Assembly (NCBI GenBank): GCA_020403265.1
Contig: JADBXZ010000012.1
Coordinates: 124,001-188,000 of the forward strand
Direction: 5' to 3'
From: Bacteroidota bacterium
Lineage (GTDB): Bacteria; Bacteroidota; Bacteroidia; B-17B0; Aurantibacillaceae
DNA length: 64,000 bases
Position 1 is the stretch's first letter. Each line of letters starts with the position of its first letter. The notes below the pieces were generated by a model. That model made no database searches and was not told the DNA's origin. It saw only the letters and a list, made by a program, of their open reading frames with translations. The position numbers were made by a program, and so were the translations under genes. This document shows, one piece after another, positions 23,747 through 32,928 of the stretch.

Positions 23747-25045
23747 ATGCGTATTTTGTTGCTTTTTTCAATACTTGGTATTTGCTTAACACTTAAGGCA
23801 CAAGACGATGATTATGTGAACGATAAAGTGTTAAAATACGACGATTATGTTTATAGGCCTAACATCAAAACAGTACAAATTTACGAATCGAATTGGGAGG
23901 GCTCGCCTGCCATCATTAACTTAAATTCCAGTGAACAGCTGTATTTAGAATTTGATGATTTAGATGGGGACCAGAAACAATATAGTATTACATTTGTTCA
24001 TTGCAATTACGATTGGACTCCCAGCGACTTAATGATAAGTGAATACCTCAGTGGTTTCTTTGATTTAAACATTATCAATTTTAATTTCTCCGTAAATACC
24101 ATTCAAAAATTTACACATTATAATATAAAATTCCCTCAACAAAATCTACAATTCACCAAAAGTGGTAACTACCTTGTATATGTATACAAAGACGGCGATA
24201 AAAAAGATTTGGTGCTAAGTAGAAGATTTATGGTTTACGATGCCCAAACTACAATTGCGCCAACAGTGAGACAAAGTGCCAATAGAGACGAACAATTTAA
24301 TAAACAACAAATTGATTTTACCATTTATCCCGGTAATTATAATGTAACCAACCCTTTTGTAGATCTAAAAGTTGTAATTGCACAAAACAATCGTTTTGAT
24401 AATGCGGTGACTTCGATAAAACCAACTTTTTTAGGCAACAATAATTTTAGTTACTCCTTAGATGCCGCTTCCAACTTTAATGGCGGCAATGAATTCCGAC
24501 ACTTTGATTTAAGAAGTTTACGATTTGTAACAGAAAATGTAAAAGAAATATATAGAGATCAGGAATTTAAAAATCACGCCACTTTAAATCCAGAGCGTAA
24601 CAGAAAAGTTAGTCCATATGTTTTTTATAACGACTTGAACGGTGGTTTTCTTATTCGGAATTCTAATGCAATGGGTAGTGTAAACACGGATACTGATGCA
24701 GATTATGTTTACGTTGATTTTTTTCTGCCATACCAAACCCCTGAAGCAAAAGGTAACTTTTATTTAATAGGTAAATTAACCGACTGGCGCATGAATAAAA
24801 ACAGTAAGATGACCTATAATACTGAACGTTATGGCTATGAATTAAAATTATATTTAAAGCAAGGTTATTACAATTATATGTATGTTTTAAGTAATGATGC
24901 TAATTCAAACGGCGATGAAACAGTAGTTGAAGGTAACCACTGGGATACAGAAAACGACTACTACTTTTATGTATATCACCGTAAAATAGGCACTTATTAT
25001 GATGCTTTAATTGGTTACAAAAAATTTAATTCTCTGAAAAAATAA
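23747..25045 (+). CDS. Type IX secretion system Plug protein (DUF5103)
   Basis: In Flavobacterium the DUF5103 Plug protein closes the periplasmic side of the SprA translocon when no substrate is bound. This 432-residue protein has a signal peptide (LFSILGICLTLKAQ) and the family hallmarks: YDDYVYRPNIKTVQ near the N-terminus, FVHCNYDWTPSDLM, FHY-type aromatic blocks, and a C-terminal carbohydrate-binding-like sandwich (FYLIGKLTDWRMNKNSKM, YYNYMYVL). It fits the several T9SS cargo proteins in this window. It is convergent with pfkA, with 6 bases between stops. Confidence 0.85.
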   Translation: MRILLLFSILGICLTLKAQDDDYVNDKVLKYDDYVYRPNIKTVQIYESNWEGSPAIINLNSSEQLYLEFDDLDGDQKQYSITFVHCNYDWTPSDLMISEYLSGFFDLNIINFNFSVNTIQKFTHYNIKFPQQNLQFTKSGNYLVYVYKDGDKKDLVLSRRFMVYDAQTTIAPTVRQSANRDEQFNKQQIDFTIYPGNYNVTNPFVDLKVVIAQNNRFDNAVTSIKPTFLGNNNFSYSLDAASNFNGGNEFRHFDLRSLRFVTENVKEIYRDQEFKNHATLNPERNRKVSPYVFYNDLNGGFLIRNSNAMGSVNTDTDADYVYVDFFLPYQTPEAKGNFYLIGKLTDWRMNKNSKMTYNTERYGYELKLYLKQGYYNYMYVLSNDANSNGDETVVEGNHWDTENDYYFYVYHRKIGTYYDALIGYKKFNSLKK

Positions 25046-25051
25046 AATCGT

Positions 25052-26035
25052 TTAATTTCCCAAAACATCTAGTATTTCCAGCATTTCAGGGTACAACTCG
25101 TTGATGTGTTTCACAGCATCCTTAAATGGTGTAAAAGCAGGTTGCTTGTTTATTATTCCAATCATAACTTTACTTTTGCCCGAAATCAAGGCTTTAACGG
25201 CATGATAGCCCATTAAGCTGGCATTAACCCTTTCCATACAGGTTGGGTTTCCTCCACGCTGAATATGTCCTAAAATACTCACCCTAACATCCAAAGAAGG
25301 ACACTCTTTTTTTATTGCATCTGCAACTTTAATAGCGCCGCCGGACTCATCGCCTTCGGCCACAATAACAATTCTACTTGATTTACTATTACGCCAACTT
25401 TTGATTTTAGAAATCAAAGACTCAAAATCATCCTTTCTTTCAGGAAGCAGCATCGCCTCTGCACCACTACCAATTGCACTTCTAAGTGCTATCAATCCTG
25501 CGTCTCTGCCCATGACTTCCACAACGAATAAACGATCATGACTCTCGGCAGTATCTCTAATTTTATCAACTGCGTCAACAACCGTATTAATGGCCGTATC
25601 ATATCCAATTGTAAAATCTGTTCCTACTAAATCATTATCAATGGTGCCGGGACAGCCAACTAACTGAATAGGACACAATTCACTTAAAGCTAAGGCCCCT
25701 TTAAAACTACCGTCACCACCAATAACAACAAAACCATCTAACTGATGTTTTTTAATGGTGTTAATGGCCATGTATATGCCTTCCTTGGTCATAAACCTCG
25801 GGCTCCTTGCTGTTTTTAAAATCGTTCCGCCTCTATGAATGATATTTGATACTTTATCCGTTGTTAGTTCAACATGTTGATCGTCAATTAAACCATCGTA
25901 GCCCCTATAAAATCCTACAACTTGTATATCAGTTGCCAAACATGTTCTAACCACAGCTCTAATGCATGCATTCATTCCAGGAGAATCTCCTCCGGAAGTA
26001 ATGATACCTATTTTTTTTATTGTTGCCTTTTCCAT
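25052..26035 (-). CDS. pfkA: ATP-dependent 6-phosphofructokinase
   Basis: PfkA phosphorylates fructose 6-phosphate to the 1,6-bisphosphate, the committing step of glycolysis. The 327 residues show the ATP-binding GGDSPGMNACIRAV and GGDGSFKGA, the catalytic PGTIDNDLVGTDFTIGYDTA with its conserved Asp, the substrate-binding MGRDAGLIAL, and LGHIQRGGNPT. A Gly after GGD.S in the ATP-site motif favours ATP rather than pyrophosphate as donor. Start ATG 26035 fits the family N-terminus (KKIGIITSGGD). It is monocistronic. Confidence 0.96.
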   Translation of the reverse strand: MEKATIKKIGIITSGGDSPGMNACIRAVVRTCLATDIQVVGFYRGYDGLIDDQHVELTTDKVSNIIHRGGTILKTARSPRFMTKEGIYMAINTIKKHQLDGFVVIGGDGSFKGALALSELCPIQLVGCPGTIDNDLVGTDFTIGYDTAINTVVDAVDKIRDTAESHDRLFVVEVMGRDAGLIALRSAIGSGAEAMLLPERKDDFESLISKIKSWRNSKSSRIVIVAEGDESGGAIKVADAIKKECPSLDVRVSILGHIQRGGNPTCMERVNASLMGYHAVKALISGKSKVMIGIINKQPAFTPFKDAVKHINELYPEMLEILDVLGN

Positions 26036-26246
26036 TCTTAATTCTTAAGGTGAAACTATTATTTTATTTGAGGTAATTACTTAATTGAAAGTTTTTGAAT
26101 TAACATAAAGCTTAACTTCAATTAAACTTTAAAAATGCTTTTACCTATTCAATAGTAAGAATTTTTTTACATCATGTATAGATTATTTGTTAAGCAATTT
26201 TAAAAATGTTTTACTAAATTTAGTCTTTAAATTGTTTTCCCTTAAA

Positions 26247-27497
26247 ATGGACTTCTCAAAATACAACTATACTGTAACAGAGCGTTTTATACGTTACGCT
26301 AAAATTGACACACAAAGTGATCCAACTTCTAATACCTGCCCAAGTACTGAAAAGCAAAAAAACCTTGGCAATCTTTTAGTTAAAGAGTTAAAAGAAATGG
26401 GTATTGTTGATGCAGAGCTCGATGCGCACGGTTATGTATACGCAACTTTAAATTCCAATAGTACAAAAACAATTCCAACAATTTGTTTTTGTAGTCACAT
26501 GGATACTTCACCTGACTGTAGTGGCGCAAATGTTATTCCCATTATCCATAAAAACTATAATGGACAAGACATTGTTTTGCCAAACGACACAACACAAATT
26601 ATCAAGGCCGCAGATCATCCGGCTTTATTGGAACAATTGGGGAATGACATCATCACGGCTGATGGCACCACCCTTTTAGGTGCAGATAATAAAGCAGGTG
26701 TTGCAGAAATAATGGATGCAATACACTATCTTTTAAATAATCCACAAATTAAACATGGTGATATTAAAGTTTTGTTTACGCCTGATGAAGAAATTGGAAG
26801 AGGAACTGACAAAATTAATCTACAAAAACTAAATGCAAAATATGCCTACACCATGGATGGAGAAACATTGGGACATATTGAAAACGAAACATTTAGCGCT
26901 GATGCTGTAACTATTACGATTAAAGGTTTTCCAACGCATCCCGGGTTCGCAAAAAACAAAATGCAACACGCAATAAAAATTGCAGCAGAAATTATACAGC
27001 AGCTTCCTAAAAATAAAACACCTGAGACAACAGAAAAAAAAGAGCCATTCATCCATCCAACTTCTATTAACGGTGGTTTAGAGCGAATAGAAATTAAATT
27101 TATCATTCGTGCATTTGATACAACTACCTTGCTCGAATTGGAAGAAGAATTAAGATTAATTGTAATAGATGTATTAAAAAATTATGATAAATGTTCTTAC
27201 GAATTTAATGTAACTGAGCAATATAGAAACATGAAAGATGTGTTGGATAACTGTCCGCATGTTGTTGAATATGCCATTGAAGCCGTTAAACGAAGTGGGA
27301 TAAAACCTGTTCTCTCAAGTATCAGGGGCGGTACAGATGGATCTCGTTTGTCATTTATGGGTCTTCCGTGTCCGAATATTTTTGCAGGCGAACATGCTTT
27401 TCACAGCAAACAAGAATGGGTAAGCGTGCAAGATATGCAGAAAGCAGTTGAAACTATTGTACATCTAGTTAGTATTTGGGAAGAAAACGCAGCATGA
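26247..27497 (+). CDS. pepT: Peptidase T (tripeptidase)
   Basis: PepT removes the N-terminal residue from tripeptides. It is a two-zinc M20 metallopeptidase. The 416 residues hold the zinc-ligand segments CSHMDTSPDCSG (His and catalytic Asp), LGADNKAGVAE (bridging Asp), PDEEIGRG (catalytic Glu pair) and the C-terminal AFHSKQEW (His ligand). The open frame reaches back to 26187, but the ATG at 26247 starts at the family N-terminus (FSKYNYTVTERFIRYAKIDT). The stop overlaps the helicase start by 4 bases. Confidence 0.95.
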   Translation: MDFSKYNYTVTERFIRYAKIDTQSDPTSNTCPSTEKQKNLGNLLVKELKEMGIVDAELDAHGYVYATLNSNSTKTIPTICFCSHMDTSPDCSGANVIPIIHKNYNGQDIVLPNDTTQIIKAADHPALLEQLGNDIITADGTTLLGADNKAGVAEIMDAIHYLLNNPQIKHGDIKVLFTPDEEIGRGTDKINLQKLNAKYAYTMDGETLGHIENETFSADAVTITIKGFPTHPGFAKNKMQHAIKIAAEIIQQLPKNKTPETTEKKEPFIHPTSINGGLERIEIKFIIRAFDTTTLLELEEELRLIVIDVLKNYDKCSYEFNVTEQYRNMKDVLDNCPHVVEYAIEAVKRSGIKPVLSSIRGGTDGSRLSFMGLPCPNIFAGEHAFHSKQEWVSVQDMQKAVETIVHLVSIWEENAA

Positions 27498-28819
27498 GCT
27501 TTACAGAATTAAATATATCTAAACAACTTCTAAATGCCTTAAATGATTTGGGTATAACAAGCCCAACTCCAATTCAATCGGCTGCTTTCTCTGTAATTAT
27601 GAGTGGGACTGATTCAGTTGGAATAGCGCAAACAGGAACAGGTAAAACATTTGCATATCTGCTGCCAAGTTTAAGACAGTTAACCTACTCTGAACAAAAA
27701 GCACCTCGCATAATTATCATCGTTCCTACCAGAGAACTAGTTGTACAAGTTAGTCAAGAATGCGAAAAACTTTGCAAATATCAAAGCGTTAGAATTGGCG
27801 GAATATATGGTGGCGCTAATATAAATACGCAGAGACAACTTCTATTTAATGGGCTAGATATATTAGTTGCAACACCCGGAAGGCTATTAGACATGATACT
27901 AGACAAAGCCTTAATAGTATCATCACTGCAAAAATTAATTATTGACGAAGTGGATGAAATGCTGAGTCTCGGGTTTCGTCCACAATTAACAAGGGTTTTA
28001 GAATTGCTTCCGGTCAAAAGACAAACCATATTGTTCTCAGCTACCTTAACTGAAGAAATAGAAAGCATCATTAATTCGTTTTTTAAATCCCCCAAGTTTA
28101 TAGAAGTTAACAGGCGCGGTAGTCCAATTGATAGAATTACTCAGGAAGTTTATTTTACTCCGAACTTTTATACAAAAGTAAATTTATTGGAACACCTTTT
28201 ATTAAACAATACTCAAATACAAAAATGCATTGTGTTTTGTAAAGATAAACTAATGGCTGATGAAGTTTATAAAGAATTGTCTCCGGTTTTTAATGAGAAA
28301 ATTGGTATCATACATTCAAATAAATCACAGCCTCAGCGTTTTGAAGCCATTATAAATTTTGAAAAAGGAGTTCATCGAATTTTAATAGCAACAGATGTTA
28401 TTTCACGTGGTTTAGATTTGGCAGAAGTAACTCATGTGTTTAATTTCGACACACCACAGGTCCCTGAAGATTATATTCATCGAATTGGTAGAACCGGCCG
28501 AGCCGATAAAAGCGGAAATAGTATAACATTCGTCAATCCACAGGAAAAAGCGGCATTAAAGGCTATTGAAACATTAATGAAAAAGAAAGTTTCAATATTG
28601 GAATTTCCTAATGAGGTTGAAATTAGCGATGCATTAGCGAAATGGGAAAAAAAGGCCAAGCCGGATAAGAATTTAAAAAAGATTCCTAAGGTTGAAATTA
28701 AAACAGGAGCCTTTCACGAGAAAAAAGCTAAAAACAAAAAAATTCAGTTGGGCGGCAAACGTAAACAAGAATCTTTAAGGCGTAAAAGAGAAATTCAACG
28801 AAAAAAAAGAGGCATTTAA
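27494..28819 (+). CDS. DEAD-box ATP-dependent RNA helicase
   Basis: This 441-residue helicase has the Q motif (FTELNISKQLLNALNDLGI..PTPIQ), motif I AQTGTGKT, PTRELVVQ, motif II DEVD (in IIDEVDEML, a variant of DEAD), SAT, and the C-terminal RGLDLAEVTHVFNFDTP and HRIGRTGR. It ends in a strongly basic tail (GKRKQESLRRKREIQRKKRG) likely to bind RNA. It resembles the RhlE/CsdA-like group and probably acts in ribosome assembly or mRNA turnover. The ATG at 27494 overlaps pepT by 4 bases (ATGA), and the next gene begins 1 base after the stop. Confidence 0.93.
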   Translation: MSFTELNISKQLLNALNDLGITSPTPIQSAAFSVIMSGTDSVGIAQTGTGKTFAYLLPSLRQLTYSEQKAPRIIIIVPTRELVVQVSQECEKLCKYQSVRIGGIYGGANINTQRQLLFNGLDILVATPGRLLDMILDKALIVSSLQKLIIDEVDEMLSLGFRPQLTRVLELLPVKRQTILFSATLTEEIESIINSFFKSPKFIEVNRRGSPIDRITQEVYFTPNFYTKVNLLEHLLLNNTQIQKCIVFCKDKLMADEVYKELSPVFNEKIGIIHSNKSQPQRFEAIINFEKGVHRILIATDVISRGLDLAEVTHVFNFDTPQVPEDYIHRIGRTGRADKSGNSITFVNPQEKAALKAIETLMKKKVSILEFPNEVEISDALAKWEKKAKPDKNLKKIPKVEIKTGAFHEKKAKNKKIQLGGKRKQESLRRKREIQRKKRGI

Positions 28820-28820
28820 C

Positions 28821-29528
28821 ATGGTAAAAACAATTAATAAACTGGAAAACATTCTATTTCTTGACATCGAAACCATCCCGTCAACTTATCAATATAAAGA
28901 TTTAGATGACGCAACCAAAGAACTTTGGGATAAAAAATGGGCTTATTCTAAGGATCAAACAGCAGAACAACATTACGCTAAAGCAGGAATTTATGCAGAG
29001 TTTGCCCGAGTTTTGGTTATTGGTTTAGGTTTTTATCATAACGGAACATTCAGAGTTAAAGCAATTTCAAACCCTAACGAAAAAAAGCTTTTAGAAGAAT
29101 TCTCTGAATTGCTTGAAAAACATTTCAACACACCTAATCATTTGTTATGCGCCCATAATGGCAAAGAGTTCGATTTTCCATTTTTATGCCGTAGATTTTT
29201 AATTAATAATTTACCATTGCCTAAAATTCTTCAACTACAGGGATTAAAACCATGGGAAGTTAAGCACATTGATACAATGGACTTATGGAAATTTGGTGAC
29301 ATTAAAAATTTTAGTTCTTTAAATTTATTGGCACATGTATTCGGTATTCCCTCTCCAAAAGATGATATAGATGGTAGCATGGTTGCAAAAACTTATTATG
29401 AGAATAAACAACTTGAAAAAATAGTAACTTACTGTAAAAAAGATGTTATTACTTTAGCGCGTGTTTACCAGCGTTTCATTGGAAGCGGTAATTTAAACGA
29501 AGAAGATATTACGTTTGTAGATGAATAA
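28821..29528 (+). CDS. Predicted 3'-5' exonuclease (PolB-like DEDD family)
   Basis: This 235-residue RNase H-fold nuclease shows the DEDD exonuclease motifs: FLDIETIPS (Exo I, D15 and E17), CAHNGKEFDFPFLCRRFL (Exo II) and YCKKDVITLARVY (Exo III with Tyr-x3-Asp). This matches the family named 'predicted 3'-5' exonuclease related to the DNA polymerase B exonuclease domain'. There is no polymerase domain. It lies between a DEAD-box helicase (1 base away) and gpsA (8-base overlap). The helicase pairing could suggest RNA processing, but the substrate is not known. Confidence 0.88.
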   Translation: MVKTINKLENILFLDIETIPSTYQYKDLDDATKELWDKKWAYSKDQTAEQHYAKAGIYAEFARVLVIGLGFYHNGTFRVKAISNPNEKKLLEEFSELLEKHFNTPNHLLCAHNGKEFDFPFLCRRFLINNLPLPKILQLQGLKPWEVKHIDTMDLWKFGDIKNFSSLNLLAHVFGIPSPKDDIDGSMVAKTYYENKQLEKIVTYCKKDVITLARVYQRFIGSGNLNEEDITFVDE

Positions 29529-30534
29529 TATGAAAGAGAAGCATCAAAATAACGTGGCCATTATTGGCAGCGGCAGCTGGGCAACTGCGCTAGCCAAGCT
29601 CTTGCTTAACAATTGCTCAAACATAAATTGGTACATACGAAATCAAAACGATATTGATTATTTTAAATCGCACCATACAAACCCTAAATACTTAAGCTCC
29701 GTAAAATTTGATTTGTCCAAAATTACATTTTATAATACTATAAGCGATTGCATTCTAAATGCTGACTTTGTAATTCTCGCTATCCCATCGGCGTTTGTGC
29801 ATGATGAGTTACTTCAGTGTCCTTCTGACTTATTAAACACTAAAATCATTTTTTCTGCCATTAAAGGAATTGTGCCTCAACACAATTTAATTGTAGGAGA
29901 TTATCTTAATAAAATACATCAAGTACCAATCCAACAGATTGGTGTTATTACAGGTCCTTGTCATGCAGAAGAAGTGGCCTTAGAAAAACTTAGTTATTTA
30001 ACAATAGCCTCACAAAGCAATCAATCAGCTGAAACTATAAGTAAATTAATTCATTGCGATTACTTGTATACAACAACCAGCGATGATATTTATGGCACAG
30101 AATATAGTGCAGTGCTTAAAAATGTGATTGCTGTAGCTGGTGGTATTTGTCACGGACTTGGTTATGGAGATAATTTTTTGGCAGTATTGGTAAGTAACGC
30201 AATCCAAGAAATTGAGCGGTTTGTATACAAAGTACATCCTATTACAAGAGATATTAATGACTCTGCCTATTTAGGTGATTTATTGGTTACTGCCTATTCT
30301 CAGTTTAGTAGAAACCGGATGTTTGGAACAATGCTTGGCAAAGGTTATGGTGTAAAGCAAGCTCAGTTAGAGATGAACATGATAGCTGAGGGTTATTACG
30401 CCGTAAAATGTGTTCATGAATTAAATGTTACTTATAAAGTAAATATGCCAATAACAGACGCAGTGTATAACATTATATACAAAAAGCAACCTGCCAAAAT
30501 ACAAATGCTTGAACTATCCAAAAAATTAGCCTAA
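29521..30534 (+). CDS. gpsA: Glycerol-3-phosphate dehydrogenase [NAD(P)+]
   Basis: GpsA reduces dihydroxyacetone phosphate to sn-glycerol 3-phosphate for phospholipid synthesis. The 337 residues carry the Rossmann motif IIGSGSWATALAKLL (from about 14), FSAIKGI, GPCHAEEV and the catalytic-lysine block TEYSAVLKNVIAVAGGICHGLGYGDN. The start is ATG 29521, overlapping the exonuclease gene by 8 bases; a second ATG at 29530 would give an equally plausible N-terminus. Confidence 0.95.
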   Translation: MNNMKEKHQNNVAIIGSGSWATALAKLLLNNCSNINWYIRNQNDIDYFKSHHTNPKYLSSVKFDLSKITFYNTISDCILNADFVILAIPSAFVHDELLQCPSDLLNTKIIFSAIKGIVPQHNLIVGDYLNKIHQVPIQQIGVITGPCHAEEVALEKLSYLTIASQSNQSAETISKLIHCDYLYTTTSDDIYGTEYSAVLKNVIAVAGGICHGLGYGDNFLAVLVSNAIQEIERFVYKVHPITRDINDSAYLGDLLVTAYSQFSRNRMFGTMLGKGYGVKQAQLEMNMIAEGYYAVKCVHELNVTYKVNMPITDAVYNIIYKKQPAKIQMLELSKKLA

Positions 30535-30539
30535 TTATC

Positions 30540-31172
30540 TTGAAGACACTAGCGCATTTTATTTCCTTTCTTTTTCATCCTTGTTTTATTCCAACATATG
30601 CAACAGCAATCATGTTTTACGGTTTAAATAATTCTGTTTATGAATTACTCACTCCAAGCGAAACAAAATGGAGAATGACACTTTTAGTGTTTTTATTTAC
30701 AGGTGCATTCCCTAGCATGAGCATACTTGGTCTTTTACTTTACAGAAAAGTGAGCAATATCTATTTATCTGAACAAAGTGAAAGGTTCCTCCCCTATTTG
30801 GCAGGAGCACTTTTTTACCTGTTCTTTTTCTATTTTTTATCAGACGTTCAAATTTGGGATAGCTTAAAACTATTTATTTTATCAAGCGGACTTACAATTG
30901 TTGTTGCATTATTAATTAATTACCGCATTAAAGTGAGCGCACATGCATTGGCAATAGGCGGATTACTTGGTTTTATTTTAGGAATTTCTCATTTAATTAA
31001 ACTTGATGTAACCTTTGTTTATGTAGCAATAATAATTACTGCCGGATTAATTGGCTGGGCAAGATTATTTTTAAATGCTCATCAACCAAAAGAAGTTTAT
31101 TTGGGTTTTTTTGTAGGTGTTCTTATACAAATTAGTTTGTTTTTCATTTTTCAAAAATCCACCTTTGCATAA
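30540..31172 (+). CDS. Multi-pass membrane protein, PAP2-like
   Basis: This 210-residue protein has about six hydrophobic helices. Near the C-terminus the blocks SAHALAIGGLLGF and WARLFLNAHQPKEVYLGFFVG resemble the phosphatase motifs 2 and 3 of the PAP2 superfamily (S-G-H and S-R-x5-H-x3-D). Several usual residues are replaced: Ala for Gly in SGH, Ala for Ser before Arg, and Glu for Asp. Motif 1 (K-x6-R-P) is not obvious. It may be a divergent lipid phosphatase or a relict. The start is TTG at 30540, as no ATG or GTG fits before the first helix. It follows gpsA by 5 bases. Confidence 0.65.
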   Translation: MKTLAHFISFLFHPCFIPTYATAIMFYGLNNSVYELLTPSETKWRMTLLVFLFTGAFPSMSILGLLLYRKVSNIYLSEQSERFLPYLAGALFYLFFFYFLSDVQIWDSLKLFILSSGLTIVVALLINYRIKVSAHALAIGGLLGFILGISHLIKLDVTFVYVAIIITAGLIGWARLFLNAHQPKEVYLGFFVGVLIQISLFFIFQKSTFA

Positions 31173-31183
31173 ATAAATAATTT

Positions 31184-32209
31184 GTGAATTTAGTTACCGG
31201 CAGTACAGGCATATTAGGCGCCAATTTAATTTGGGAACTTGTTTTGCAGAACAAACCGGTAATTGCTGCAAAACAATCTACCAGCAGTTTAAACAACATC
31301 AAAGAACTCTTTCGAATAAATAATAATACTGAACACGAAAATTATTTCAATAAAATTACTTGGATAGATTTAGATTTATTTGATATTCACGAAATAGAAG
31401 AAACATTAATAAAATATAAAATAACCACTGTTTATCATTGTGCCGGATTGGTATCTTTCTCTGACAAGGATAAAGAAAAGTTATTTAAAGTCAACGAATA
31501 TGCAACTGCAAATCTTGTAGATGCATGTTTAGTCTTTCCATCAATCCATTTATGTCATGTGAGTTCTATTGCAACAATTAATAACTCAGACTATCAATCA
31601 ACATTAGATGAGTCTGTTTTCTGGAAAACCTCAGGACACGAAAGCTTTTATGCTATTAGTAAATATAATGGAGAAAGGCAAGTTTGGAGAGGAATTGAGG
31701 AAGGTTTAAGCGCTGTAATTGTTAACCCGGGAGTAATTTTAAGCTTGGGATTTAATTTACATGGCAGTAACAAAATATTTGAATTCAGTGAAAAAGGTAG
31801 TGCATATTACCCAACTGGTTTTAGCGCATATGTTGCAGCTTCGGATGTTGCGCAATGCATGATAAAATTAATAGAATTAAAGGTAAGCGGGCAACGCTAT
31901 ATTATATGTGAAAACAATTACTCGCATAAAGACATCATTCATACCGTGCAACATCAAATAAATAAACCCCTTTCAACCAAAGAAGCTAACTTTACTCACC
32001 TTTATTTATTGTATTTGACAAGCAAATTTCTAAACTTTTTTAGATTTCGTGCAATTAGCTACTCCAAAGCTTCTATTTTTTCATTGCTAAACCGCCAAAA
32101 CTACAGCAACGCCAAGGTTATTAAAGAAACCGGACATATTTTTAAACCTGTTAAAAATCTAATATTGGAGTTTTACGGCAATGTTTCGACTAAAAGGCTA
32201 AAAAATTAG
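31184..32209 (+). CDS. NAD(P)-dependent epimerase/dehydratase family protein
   Basis: This 341-residue extended short-chain dehydrogenase has the N-terminal TGSTGILGANL (GxxGxxG), DLDLFD, the VYHCAGLVSFS segment, a catalytic Ser-Tyr-Lys set (HVSSIATIN and YAISKYNGE) and VNPGVIL. It resembles nucleoside-diphosphate-sugar epimerases and dihydroflavonol reductase-like proteins of Bacteroidota; the substrate cannot be told. The start is GTG at 31184, needed to keep the full Rossmann motif. It probably belongs to the gpsA transcript. Confidence 0.85.
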   Translation: MNLVTGSTGILGANLIWELVLQNKPVIAAKQSTSSLNNIKELFRINNNTEHENYFNKITWIDLDLFDIHEIEETLIKYKITTVYHCAGLVSFSDKDKEKLFKVNEYATANLVDACLVFPSIHLCHVSSIATINNSDYQSTLDESVFWKTSGHESFYAISKYNGERQVWRGIEEGLSAVIVNPGVILSLGFNLHGSNKIFEFSEKGSAYYPTGFSAYVAASDVAQCMIKLIELKVSGQRYIICENNYSHKDIIHTVQHQINKPLSTKEANFTHLYLLYLTSKFLNFFRFRAISYSKASIFSLLNRQNYSNAKVIKETGHIFKPVKNLILEFYGNVSTKRLKN

Positions 32210-32226
32210 CTATTACTTGATTTTTC

Positions 32227-32300
32227 GTCTATTATTTTCTACTTTTATCGATTATTATTTTTTTTTAATAAGTAAAATACATAATTTAGTCTATTATTTT
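32227..32300 (+). repeat. 12-base direct repeat in the gap before the kinase gene
   Basis: GTCTATTATTTT occurs at 32227-32238 and again at 32289-32300, 62 bases apart, in the AT-rich 102-base gap. It could be a regulatory repeat or chance in low-complexity DNA. Confidence 0.25.
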
Positions 32301-32311
32301 AACAAGTTAAT

Positions 32312-32926
32312 ATGCACATTGCCATAGCAGGAAATATAGGATCAGGAAAAACAACGCTCACTTCACTACTAGCTAAACATTACAAATGGCATGCACATTA
32401 TGAGGATGCAGACGATAATCCTTACTTGAATGATTTTTATGAAGATATGCAACGCTGGTCCTTTAACCTACAAGTGTATTTTTTAAATAATCGTTTTGGA
32501 CAAATTTTAAACATACGCAAGGGTAAACACACCGTTGTGCAAGACAGAACCATATACGAAGATGCTTTTATTTTTGCTCCAAACCTTCATGCGATGGGAC
32601 TTATGACCACCCGCGATTACGATAATTATTTTAATTTATTTAAATTAATGGATGGCTTGGTAAAAGCCCCTGACTTAATTATTTATCTGCGCGCAAGCGT
32701 TCCTACGTTGGTAAAACAAATTCAAAAGCGTGGTAGAGATTATGAAAACTCCATCCGTTTAGATTATTTAAAACGACTTAACGAACGCTACGAAGCCTGG
32801 AGTTCTTCATACGAAGGTAAGATGTTAGTAATAGATGTTGATGATGTGAATTTTAGTGAAAGTAAGGAGGATTTAGGGAAAGTAATTAGATTAATTGACG
32901 GAGAATTAAACGGATTATTCAAATAA
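32312..32926 (+). CDS. Deoxynucleoside kinase
   Basis: This 204-residue kinase phosphorylates deoxynucleosides in the salvage pathway. It shows the P-loop IAGNIGSGKTTL (residues 5-16), the substrate-binding Glu in YEDADDNPYL, the DRT/DRS motif QDRTIYEDA and the lid with KQIQKRGRDYE. Family resemblance is to the dAdo/dGuo kinase-type enzymes (dNK family); exact base preference is not readable. The SiaB-like gene starts 2 bases after its stop. Confidence 0.92.
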   Translation: MHIAIAGNIGSGKTTLTSLLAKHYKWHAHYEDADDNPYLNDFYEDMQRWSFNLQVYFLNNRFGQILNIRKGKHTVVQDRTIYEDAFIFAPNLHAMGLMTTRDYDNYFNLFKLMDGLVKAPDLIIYLRASVPTLVKQIQKRGRDYENSIRLDYLKRLNERYEAWSSSYEGKMLVIDVDDVNFSESKEDLGKVIRLIDGELNGLFK

Positions 32927-32928
32927 AC

